A DNA stretch of 64,000 nucleotides from Rhizoclosmatium globosum (Eukaryota > Chytridiomycota > Chytridiomycetes > Chytridiales > Chytriomycetaceae): the NCBI GenBank assembly GCA_002104985.1, contig MCGO01000104.1, positions 81,139-145,138 of the forward strand. Reading direction: 5' to 3'. A program made the translations under genes and the position numbers. Each line of letters opens with the position of its first letter. Positions within the stretch are counted from its first letter, which is position 1. This document shows, piece by piece, positions 45,605-55,815 of the stretch. The notes under the pieces were generated by a model. The model saw nothing but the letters and a program-made list of their open reading frames with translations. It searched no databases and had not been told where the DNA came from.

Positions 45605-47706
45605 ATGCAACTGCCGCTTCTTGCCGTTGCCATTGCCACGGCCTCTACTGTTTCAGCAGCAGCATCTGCACCAGGATGGAGAATCATGAGTGAGTTGCAC
45701 CAGTTGAAGGGGCTGCGACTAGGAACCCTGTTACTAATTTGGGACTTCATTCAGACGGCATCACTGGATCCTTCTGTGTCCACAACGCCCTTCTTCCAGG
45801 AAATAGATTGATGTGCATTGAGCGTCCACACACACATCCAGTGAGCACCCAGGCCCCTTGCCACCAACACACCGTCTTAACCCACCCACCCCCTTCATTC
45901 ACCAGTACCCATACCTCAACCCAAACACAAACGGTCGTACTTCAGTAATCATCCAGATTGACCCCGACGCCGGAACAATCGACCCAAAAGTAAACGCTCT
46001 CTCCTACAACGCTTTCTGTGCCGGCCACTCACAGGGAGCCAACGGTGAGATCTGGGTCGTCGGAGGAGACAGACAATTCAGTACAACATCGTTTGATGCT
46101 AGTATCTATGATGCGAATGGGAACCCTCCAACGGGAGATCCGGCGGGAAACACTTTCTTAAACCCGGGAATTGATCGCATTAGAAAGTTCACACCAGGTG
46201 ATGGGGCTGCGGGAACTTGGGATGAGAGTGTGCAAATGTCTAGTGGAAGATGGTATCCTACTGTAGTCACCATGTATGATGGAGAGTAAGTTCATCAATG
46301 TGTCTTGGTTTTGATTGACTCCATCAGATGACTCAACTACGTTACATAGTCTCTTTATTGCCTCTGGAAGTTTAAAGAACCTTGTCTTTGAAGACTTGAC
46401 CGTCACCAACAATCCAACATATGAGTTTTATCCACAACGTTTTGGAAAGGCTGAATTCACTAACGAAATCATTCGATGGGCTTTCCCTCACAATTTGTAC
46501 CCTGTTGGTGAGTAATCAATCAATTGATATGGCTTTCGACTCACCTTTATTGCAGCTTTCCAACTTCCATCGGGTAAAATCTTTATGATGGTTTCCAACA
46601 GAACTGCCACCATTGACCCAACAATTGACCCTGGAAACAATGAAGCCAACGTTAACGAGCTTAGAAATGTCCCCGCCATTGATCATGCACCATGGATTTA
46701 CCCTCATACTCCAACATCGTTCTTGATGCCCATGTACGAAAAGACTGGATACGTTGCAGAAGTCGTCATTTGTGGTGGAAGCAAGAACACAACATTCATG
46801 GCCTCCTCAGACTGTTTTTCGATTCAACCAGATAATCCACTTGCGGACTGGAAAGCCCTACCCAACATGCCAAATGCACGATTGATGCCTGAAGCGACTT
46901 TGCTTCCAGATGGAACCGTCTTGTTCACCAACGGTATGGGATGGGGTCAAGCTGGAGGAGATGCTGGTCAGACTCAATACGCTGCTCGTCCTGTCTTTGC
47001 CACGGATTTATACGACCCTGCAGCAAACAAGTGGTCGACTGTTGAATCTGCCAAAATTATGCGTTCTTACCACAATGGAGCGGTTCTCTTGAGCGACGGA
47101 AGTGTCATCACCACTGGAAACGAGATGGCCAACTATTTGGACTTCTGGGGAAATTACGACGCCATCGGACCACTTGCTGCATTCGTCAACGATAAGAACG
47201 GAAACAATGCCTCATGCTTCCCTTCTGCCCAGCAGGGTGTCTGCACTCTGCCATGGGAAATGAGAGTTGAGCAATATTCTCCACAATACCTTTTCAAAGG
47301 GTCCCGTCCAGTTTTAGCGTCAATTGCTTCCGGAACAAAGTTTACATACAACAGTACCGTTGGAATCTCTCTTGACCCCAAGGGAGCACCAGTCACTCGT
47401 ATCACACTGATTCGTTACACTACTACTACACACTCCACCAACACTGACCAGCGTTTCATTGAACCAGTTCTTCTCTTTGTGAACTCAACTTACGCTGTAT
47501 TCCGTATTCCTCCAAACGGAAAGATTGCCCCACCTGGAAACTGGCATATTTTCGGTCTTTCGAAGGATGGAGTTCCTAGTGTGTCGCAAGCTGTCCTTTT
47601 CGGTTCTGGACCAGCCACTTCTGTTCCTATTCCAACCACTTCTGGTGCATTGGAGAAGAGTGTCGCCCTCTTCATGGCTGTCCTCGTTGCTACTTTGGCT
47701 CTTTAG
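45605..47706 (+). CDS. glyoxal oxidase-like copper radical oxidase, copy B (AA5)
   Basis: Five exons (45605-45689, 45755-45840, 45906-46285, 46350-46507, 46556-47706) give 619 aa. Same plan as copy A: signal peptide (LLAVAIATASTVSAAASA), YNAFCAGHSQG, GGRWYPTV-type Tyr block (SSGRWYPTVV), RLMPEATLLPDGTVLFTNG, RSYHNGAVLLSDGSVITTGN, RYTTTTHSTNTDQRF, and a hydrophobic C-terminus (SVALFMAVLVATLAL) fitting a GPI anchor. Only the first two introns match copy A in position. Likely makes extracellular H2O2 from small aldehydes. No damage. Confidence 0.9.
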
Positions 47707-47777
47707 AGTTTTTGTGACAAATGAATGACATCATAATTCTTTCCTTTTAAGACATCATTAAAGTACATTTAAAGAAA

Positions 47778-48680
47778 ATGGATGGAGAGATGGCCGTTGG
47801 ATGTTCCTCATACCTTCCATCCTTTGTGGAGACATTCTCCCGTCCATCACCTTACTATGTTGCTGATGCCCCGCAAGTCAGTCACTGTCCTGCCTGCGGA
47901 TTCTCTAGTCCAAGTCAATCTGAGTTTGGGGCACAACTACCTTCACCATACACATCTGAAACCGGCTTCAAGGGCGTCCTCTCTGCGACACCTTGTGCGA
48001 TCGCTGGGTCGTGTTGTGTTGGAAAACAGTGCGGAACCTGGACAGGTCCCCACTTGACAACTGGCACTCAATGTTTCCAATTTGGAACAATCGAAATGGA
48101 AGCGTACCTTGACATGCCCCAAACAACGAATGGAATGTTTTTTCTCGGTGTTTACATTCAAGGAACTCAGACGGCTGTGGATGGACCTGGAGACTCTGTT
48201 TCATGGAACGAGATTGACGTTGGACTCAAAGTGAACACCAACTCATCATTTGAGTTCCATCCGACGTACTTTAGTCCAATTGAGAGCAAAGTTGTGCAAT
48301 ACTTTCCTGCACGTTATAGTCGGTCTTGGCACAAGTATCGAGTTGAATGGTCCCCATCGTCACTGGAATGGTTTGTGGACGGCGTTTCTGCAAGAAGAGT
48401 AGTACCAACAGTGGGAAATCCCGTTCCTTGGAGAGCTATGGATAGCCGAATCATTTTCAGAACGTTGAATCAAAAAGCCGTGACTTCACCCGACGCTACG
48501 ATTTACATCCGAAAGATAACATACACTCCAAGTGGTTCAAATAATTCCACGATAAGTGGAGCTTCGGGCGCGAATGCGATTCCATCAACAATCAGCACAA
48601 CTGGCACTCGTTCAGCTGCTGCAAAAAAGCCATTCTTATCAATTATCATTAATAATCTAGTTATTGCTTTGCTATCCTGA
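47778..48680 (+). CDS. GH16-like (CRH/laminarinase-fold) surface protein, likely inactive
   Basis: An intronless 300-codon frame. GH16 core visible: HLTTGTQCFQFGTIEMEAYL, NGMFFLGVYIQG, SWNEIDVGLKV, WHKYRVEWSPSSLEWFVDG. The catalytic motif should read ExDxE; here it is EIDVGL, so the nucleophile Glu and helper Asp are kept but the acid/base Glu is absent. The C-terminus is hydrophobic after a Ser/Thr-rich region (SIIINNLVIALLS), like a GPI signal. No signal peptide is seen at the annotated start, so an upstream exon may be missing. GH16/CRH proteins remodel beta-glucan or chitin in the wall; binding without catalysis is inference. Confidence 0.75.
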   Translation: MDGEMAVGCSSYLPSFVETFSRPSPYYVADAPQVSHCPACGFSSPSQSEFGAQLPSPYTSETGFKGVLSATPCAIAGSCCVGKQCGTWTGPHLTTGTQCFQFGTIEMEAYLDMPQTTNGMFFLGVYIQGTQTAVDGPGDSVSWNEIDVGLKVNTNSSFEFHPTYFSPIESKVVQYFPARYSRSWHKYRVEWSPSSLEWFVDGVSARRVVPTVGNPVPWRAMDSRIIFRTLNQKAVTSPDATIYIRKITYTPSGSNNSTISGASGANAIPSTISTTGTRSAAAKKPFLSIIINNLVIALLS

Positions 48681-48726
48681 AATGTCAATTTGAATACGAG
48701 ATCATGAGCTTTATTTGATGTACAAT

Positions 48727-49985
48727 TTACAAGTAAACCAGAAGTGATCCCACCAACAAAAAGAAAGCGGTTTCGTATCCAACGAAGCTTCCAGCGCTCG
48801 ATGATTTGGCAGTCGCAAGACTCAACTCAACTGTCCAACCCAACGCGATCTTGGCAAAAACAGCAACGTGGGTCATGTTGACCACATCAAGTGTGTCTAA
48901 AGGAGATCCATCTGGCTTGACCATATCGTTGTAAGGAAACGTGTTCTTGATACCAGATTCCATTAACATTGCGGATTCAAAACCATAACGTGTCCAAGCA
49001 AAATTGTCAGAACACAATTCCTCATCACACTTTTGACCTCCAACCTGTGGAAGACCGGAATCTTGCGTTGATTGATTAGTTAAAACTACAGGTACTATGA
49101 ATGAACTCACAAGTCGCCACAACAGAACTGATAAACTTTGTAGCCGGAGCAGTAGACTCACTCGAAAAGATTCCCACAATGGGAGTTGTCCTTGCCCGAA
49201 CGTACCCTGTCTGGTCTAAATTCAAATATCCTACAACATCGCGTCCTTGTTTTGCATATTGTCTCGCAATCTCGATACTCCCATACAACCCGACTTCTTC
49301 AGCCGCATACCAATGGAACTCAAGCGCACGGCCAGGAATAAACCCTTGCGTTGTCAAAACGCGAAGTGCTTCAAACACAGAAGTCGAGCCAGATGAACAG
49401 TCATCGGCACCTGGGTTCGGTCCATCGATTGCATCCTCATTCCCTTTAGTTCCATTCGTGGCGGTATCAAAATGGGATCCAATGATAATCGTCCCCTTGA
49501 AACCATCAACTGGAGGCGTTGCAGATTCGTACCTGGCGATCACAGATGGCTGGATAAATCCGGTATGATTAAACAAAGATATAGTGAGCTTTGTTCCTGC
49601 GGGAACGGGGAGCTCTTTGCAACGAGCGGCAATCTGAAAGGATTGTCAACTACAGACGGCTTAATAAAGAGAGAAATCTAACCCAATTGGCGGCGTCGAC
49701 TCCGTTTTTGGATGTGTAGAAGCGCTCAGGAAAGAGAGTGAGGCCAGTGAGGAACTTGGTGACTTCTGGAACCGAGACCTTGGTGAGAAGCGGTGTAACA
49801 GCGGACTGTTGGGAACAAGTGGATGGCATTGCTAGCGACGATGCTGGCGCCTTAGGAGGGTTTGTTTCTCCTGCAATAGCACTTCCAGTTCTACCATTCT
49901 GAGACGCTTTTCCGTCTTCGTCGAGGGCAGACACTTGGATGGCAAGAAGGAGGAAGGGAACAAGCAATAAGCCCATCAACTTCAT
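48727..49985 (-). CDS. secreted M28 metallo-aminopeptidase, third paralogue
   Basis: Three exons (49985-49683, 49633-49111, 49061-48727) give 386 aa with a clean frame. Signal peptide MKLMGLLLVPFLLLAIQVSA. M28 zinc site: IIIGSHFDTATNG, PGADDCSSG, YAAEEVGLYG, YLNLDQTGY, NMTHVAVFA. The second intron interrupts a Tyr codon (T|AT) exactly as in the two paralogues at 34.9 and 36.7 kb. The C-terminus is hydrophobic (YETAFFLLVGSLLVYL), so it may be GPI- or membrane-anchored, unlike copy 1 with its Cys-rich module. Tail-to-tail with the GH16-like gene. Confidence 0.9.
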
Positions 49986-50201
49986 TGTTTCAGGCTTTTT
50001 TCGCATCCTTTCAAACAAACAAGCATTTTCCTTTCAACTTCGTGGATGAGGCTGTGTCATCGCCGGATCAGTTGTTGATACCTGTGATTGTTATTAACCA
50101 TTCACCAAAATCGAGGCTGGCTGATCTGCAATGAAATAATTCGAGTTAACTAAATTCCCCTTACTTTATTACGCAGTAATATGCTTTGAATAAAAATACG
50201 T

Positions 50202-52492
50202 CTATTCTTCCTTCAACTTAAGAATCTGTGGGACTGGAAGCACGACTGGAACATTATCCACTTTGGCGACTTCCTTGACAGTCTCGCGAATAAGCTTTGA
50301 AATAGCAACATCCGTTTCGGGCTTAGGTTTCGACACTGTTTCGCCAGCATCTGCGTCAATGCTCATCATGGTAGTGTGCTTGATGTACTCGGTCATTCCC
50401 TCTAAGTACCCCGAGACACGAGTGTACCGAACACCGTACTCGGCACATGTCCGCTCCACAATTTCTGAAACGACCATCAAGTGGCAGTGATTAACGGTTG
50501 GGAACAAGTGGTGTTCCATTTGGAGGTTAAGTCCACCTGAAAACAGGTAATGGAACCACCAGGCGGCACCCCCTTCTTGGGGTCACCAAAGTTTTGGGCT
50601 GTGATCACTTGATGGACAGTCCAATCCAAACTCTTTTCTTTCATGGCTGATGGAGTCAAATGGTTGATTTGGGTGTTGAGCATAAAGCACACTGAGAAAA
50701 CCATAGAAGGAACAATGGCATACGCCAGCTTGGTAAAGAACCCAGTCTCAGGGCCGAGCGTAAAGAATGGCCAGCCAAACTGAACGATGAAGAACATGAG
50801 GCGAGATAGGGCATGAAGTGTGAGTGTGAAAGTTGACACTGGAATACGTGGAATGACACCATTGTAGGTTTGTGACTTTGAGAAAATGAGGTTGATGTTG
50901 CTTCCGAGACCTAGACCAAGCCAAGAACCAACAACGAAGTGGAAAACAATGGCGAGGACCTTTGCCTGTCTTGCATAGATGGCTCGGAAAGGGTGAGCTT
51001 TGTGCTCACGATGGATATCGACACCATGGAAAAGATCTGGGTCGTGGTATTCCATGTTACAGTGGACGTGATGACCAATAATGTGTTGATGGTACCCTAT
51101 TATTAATATAGCGATCAGATAGGTTCTTGGTGACTCAAAACAACACTCACATGCGAACGGTGATGAAAAGAACGGGAACAGTCCTCCAACAAATGAATTG
51201 ATGAATGGGTTCGTGGAGAGGGCAAAGTGGCAACCATCATGGAAAGCATTGACACCACAGAACCAACCAGCAAGTGGGCAAATGATCATCATGATAGGAT
51301 TTCCACGAGCCATAAGCGCAATGGAAATCAAAAACAAAATGAAGGTTCCAATGATGAGAGCCCATTTCTCTGGAGTAGCCTTAGTAGCCTCGATACGAGA
51401 GATTCCTCGTCGCTTCGCTTCACCATCAAAGTACTCAACGACTCTTTGATTCACTGTCTTTCTAAACTCTCCGTCGAATGTCCATTCTACATTGTCACCA
51501 AAGTCAGTCTCGTGTTCGTCGCTCTTTAATCCAGACTCAAGAGTCTTAAGGCCCAAACGTTCGACTTCCTCCTTAGACATACGGTACTTATCCAACAAAG
51601 CCTTCATTTTGGTTTGATCCGCGAAAATGTGGGAACTTTCAAACAATGCTGTAGCGTCACGACCTGCCCCGAGACGGAGGGCCACTTCACCACCTGGGTG
51701 ACGAGCCGCAAACGGCGCCATATCATACCACTCATTGTGGATCTGAATGTAGAGCTTATCAGGAGTGTGTACATTTTCGTACAGAGCAGCGAGAGTTGGC
51801 TTGGGGTCGTTCAAAAGGTACATGACCTTATCCTTCTTTTCAGCAGCTTCCAAAGGAGGAGGGGCTCCCAGAGCGCCGGTCGAAGGCACCAGCTTGTAAA
51901 GGTCGTCAAGGGAAATGTTTGGATAGAAGCCATATACTATTTTTGTGGGAAAGCGGTAAATAGATTTTCCGGCTATCAACGAAAGACAAAGACGCTTGAT
52001 TGGCGTCAAGCCCGAATGAAAGGGAGGAAAGATAACTTACCAAACACAAGACGCACAACACTAACAAAGAAGAAGCCTCCGTTCCAGTCTCCCCAGGCAA
52101 GTCCCGCAACGGTGGCTGGAACAAAGAAGGCAAGAACCACGGCCAATCTGTAATCAAAGGGATTCAGCTTTCCTGGGCCTATTACGACCGTAAAGGCTGT
52201 CCAATAATACTAACATATTGTCGTAAGAGTGCTGTAGCTGGGCCCAGGCATCCGAGTTGGCATTACAAAGCGATGGCTCCGCAGTCACGGTTGGCTGGAT
52301 GACCATGCGCACAATGTGTGGACAGAGAAGATCCAGGCGGGAAGCAATGTCAATCAGGAAGACATAGTACAGCGCAGACCACCAGAAGGTGCGTAATTGG
52401 ATTGTGACAGCAAAGCTCAGGAGGGCCAAGAAGGTGCTTCCAGCCATAACGGTGGCATGTGGCTGCTCGGTATTGTCTGCAACGGGTCCCAT
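50202..52492 (-). CDS. cytochrome b5-fused front-end fatty acid desaturase
   Basis: Exons 52492-52215, 52147-52041, 51936-51151, 51096-50202; about 690 aa. ATG 52492 (MGPVADN) is the first in-frame Met. Residues ~1-130 are membrane-like, ending WGDWNGGFFFVSVVRLVF; see findings. Next a cytochrome b5 domain: IQIHNEWYDMAPFAARHPGG with EVALRLGAGRDATALFESSH. Then the desaturase with three His boxes: HDGCH, HQHIIGHH and QMEHH, the Q in box 3 marking front-end enzymes that add Delta-5/6/8 double bases in polyunsaturated acid synthesis in the ER. Between AQNFG and QMEHH the frame slips at a G5 run (~50573), or a 50-nt intron (50537-50586) is removed. Confidence 0.85.
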
Positions 52493-52905
52493 TGGATTCG
52501 GTGTCAAAGTGGACAGGTGATAGCACACTTTTTTGGGGTTGTTTTTGGGTGTTCTTTCCTTCGATGACACCAAACGATTGGCCACCCTTGCCCTTCCCGC
52601 CTTCCTGAGAAAGGAAGAATGTTCATTCTAATCATATTGACTCATATATTGACGCAAAGTAAGTTAAATAAGGTTGGGGCTGGGTGTAAGTGTACAGGCA
52701 TTTGTCATTTTTGTCTTCAAGGTGATGGATGACAATTTGGCATCGACTGGCGCTGATTGGGCGCCGCTTGAGCCACTCTGATCACTTATTCACCTTTTAC
52801 ACACCGTGCTTTCTGCATTAGAGACATGCTCAGAAAAATAAATACCACATTTTTTTTCTTCATAGATAATTTTATTGATTAGTAATAGATATGCATTCTC
52901 CGACA
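52493..52905. other. intergenic between desaturase and DUF599 pseudogene
   Basis: No gene recognised. The frame upstream of ATG 52492 stays open to ~52608 after an acceptor-like TTTCTCAG, so a missed 5' exon of the desaturase is possible. Confidence 0.35.
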
Positions 52906-54053
52906 TCAGGCTAACCCCACAGGCACTTCCACCGCTTTCGCATCAGCATTTAATTTTGATTTTTCAGCAGCTCCACGAAGCGTGGGGCTCAGCGTCTCCA
53001 GGTTAAAGTCCACAGCCCGCAAAATCACAATCAACAAAATAGTCGTTCCAAACAAGGCCCAAGGGCCCCAGAGGTAAGCCATTACTGGAAAACTAATGTA
53101 ATAACCTCGCATTCCGAAAGTATAATACATGGATCCTCGATTCAACATTCTCGCAACAAACTCAATGTTGGCTGCAAGAGCGTGAACATTCAAATGCCGT
53201 GCCGTCTTTGGGATTCAGAAAGTCGGCCGCGGTGGTTTAGACGAGTCATAATCTGCCGCGTTCCGGTGACTGCTTCGCTTATTGGGAAATTCCAGTTTCA
53301 TTGACGCATGTGATTCGGTGCGAACTAAGTCAACTGGTCCTGAAGGTTCATCATGATGGTCAAATCATCTGTACTGCTTTCTGATGGTGACAGATGGAAT
53401 GCTTCCTCAAGCTCTTCCGCCGACATTTGGATGTTGATTACCAGTCCAACGTGATTATAAAATCGCATGGATTGTGCAAAGCAAAAGAACGCTGAAATGC
53501 AATCATTAGTTTCAGGGTATAAAAAGGAGTTGAACTTACCAACACAAAAGACAACCAGAAGGTCATCACTTTCGGGCCAAACAAATCATCAAGTACAAAT
53601 CCAAATTGACTACCCAAAGGATTGTCTTTGCTGTCAGTTGTCTCAGGGTGAGAGACCACTGTTGCCAAGAAGGCGATGAATCCAAAGATGATGACAACAC
53701 ATGTGGAACCAAGAATAGAAGATGCCATAATGAGGTTTCTAAGTGATTGGACTGGTTCAACGGGTCAGGAAACAATCTATCAGAGGTCAATTTACAGCAC
53801 GCTCCACTAACCTGCAAGGATGTCCTTGTTCTTTCCTCGCATAATGTGGCAACCCATGCCTTCCTGTTATAGCCAATAGTCAGTACCATTAAGGGGATCC
53901 TCTGTTGCCTCAGGACAAACCTTGACAGCCCATTCACTCCATAGACGGTCTTATGCGGTGCAGTCCTGACAACAGATACAAGCCAGACATGATATGCCAC
54001 CACCAAGACCACACTGATGGCTGCCAGGGCAACGTTAGTGGCGTCGATAGGCA
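52906..54053 (-). pseudogene. DUF599-family membrane protein, broken tandem copy
   Basis: Starts MPIDATNVALAAISVVLVV and follows the gene at 54.2-55.6 kb block by block: YHVWLVSVVRTAPHKTVYGV, VQSLRNLIMASS, LATVVSHPE, NPLGSQFGFVLD, SMRFYNHVGLVINI, NIEFVARMLNRGS, GMRGYYISFPVM. Frame changes are needed near 53843 (before the MRGKNKDILA-equivalent), 53553, ~53325 and ~53215. A six-exon gene with four breaks is probably dead. DUF599 proteins have about five TM helices and unknown function. Confidence 0.7.
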
Positions 54054-54221
54054 TTTTGTGTTCACTTTTTCTTTTTCGTTCGTTCGGAAAGGGTCGGGCC
54101 TCGTGGCCGAACAAATCACATGATACAAAATCTTCCGGCGGCAGCGACACCCCTTCCTTCCATTCGTTCACAAAGATTATCGAATAGGAGTATTTTATAA
54201 TCACATTGTACATCATAGAAA

Positions 54222-55586
54222 TCAAACATTCAAAACAGTGCCGTCATCCATCTCTCTCAATCCACTCTTTTGACGTACAATACCGCCCTGATCCCCAACC
54301 TTAGACGGCCCAGCCACAGACTTTCCATGCCCTTTATCCAACGACTTTGCCCCTTGCACATCTGCATCCAACTTTGATTGCTCCTCCCGAAACTGTGTTG
54401 GACTCAACGTTCCAAATTAAAGTCGACAATCCGCAGAATAAATACAAGCAACAACGTGGTCAACAACAGCGCCCAAGGACCCCATAAGTAGCCCATGACT
54501 GGGAAACTGATGTAATATCCACGCATACCAAGTGTATAGAACATGGACCCTCGGTTCAACATACGTGCAACGAATTCAACGTTTGCGGCACGAGAGTGAG
54601 CGTTGAGGTGTCGGTCTCGGCGGTGTTGAGTATCCGAGTGATCGACATTGCTGAAACGTTTTAAGGGACTGGCGTCACGTACATTCAGAGCATCCAAATT
54701 TGAAAACGATCTCTTGCTCTCGGCTCTTTCGCGTGTGATTTCGTCAGTATGGGGGCGTGCTTTTATGGGAGAGCGGCCTTTGCGGGAATCCGAGATATCG
54801 ACATGAGTTGAATGATCTTCTGAAAAGCGGCCATGATCGTCTTCTTCATCAGGTAGGTGGGATTCCTTTAACCGGAATGCGTCTTCTAGTTCTTCGATTG
54901 AAATGTTGATGTTGATGACAAGGCCGACGTGGTTGTAAAATCGCATGGATTGAGCAAAGCAAAAGAAGGCTATCGATAGATGGCATTAGAACTGTTAAGT
55001 ACATATGAGCATTAAGGAAAGAATACCCACCAACACAAAAGACAATCAACAACATCATAACTTTTGTTCCAAACAACTGATCCAACGCAAATCCAAACTG
55101 ACTTCCAAGAGGATTTCCAATTGTTGCAACTGATTCTGGATGAGAGACAACTGTTGCCAAGAATGCTGCACCCAGCCAAGTTAGCATTGAAGGGCATCCA
55201 ATCAACAACTTACCAATGAATCCAAAGATAATAGCAACACAAGTAGAAGCAAGAATAGAAGATGCCATAATGAGGTTTCTGAGGGATTGAACTGACTTAT
55301 CGTAAGTAAGGCAACCCACAAATTGGTTGCTTGTTACCTGCAAGAATGTCCTTATTCTGCCCTCGCATGATCGCTGCTACCCATACTTTCCTGTGAGAGG
55401 TGTCATCAGAGGACTTGTTAGCCCCAGCATCAAAGCAATGGACACCCACCTTGAAAGGGCAGACAGACCATATACAGTCTTTTCGGGACTCTTCCTGATC
55501 ATACTAAGGAGCCAAAGGTGGTATGCAAGAAGAATGACCACACAGGCCGTTCCGACGGCAATATTGGTCGCTGCGTATTCGTCCAT
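54222..55586 (-). CDS. DUF599-family multi-pass membrane protein
   Basis: Five exons (55586-55450, 55390-55338, 55291-55214, 55165-55031, 54969-...) with consistent phases. Begins MDEYAATNIAVGTACVVILL; conserved family text VQSLRNLIMASSILASTCVA, SHPES, GSQFGFALDQLFGTKVMML, QSMRFYNHVGLVINI, and the last helices RGYYISFPVMGYLWGPWALL. A charged loop of ~90 residues (RKGRSPIKARPHTDEI) sits between TM4 and TM5. The frame stops at 54404 after FNLER; adding one base near 54408 would continue as LSPTQFREEQSKLDADVQGA to 54222, paralleling the broken copy (LSPTLRG). Function unknown. Confidence 0.75.
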
Positions 55587-55815
55587 TTTGATGAGGGTTT
55601 TTGAAGATAAGAAGTCAAACAGAAATCATGTGATTCACAATGGCAGTTCATTCTTCGAATAGTTCCTTGATAACTAGTTTTAAGTAATTCTAGTTTTTTG
55701 ACTTCAACCCTCCTGTCAAACTCAGATGAACATAAGAGAAACCGTTCGCAAGCGTGAGAGTCCACAGAGCGCGTGAAAGGATGTTATTAACGCTGAATTA
55801 GGTATTCTGGTCGAT

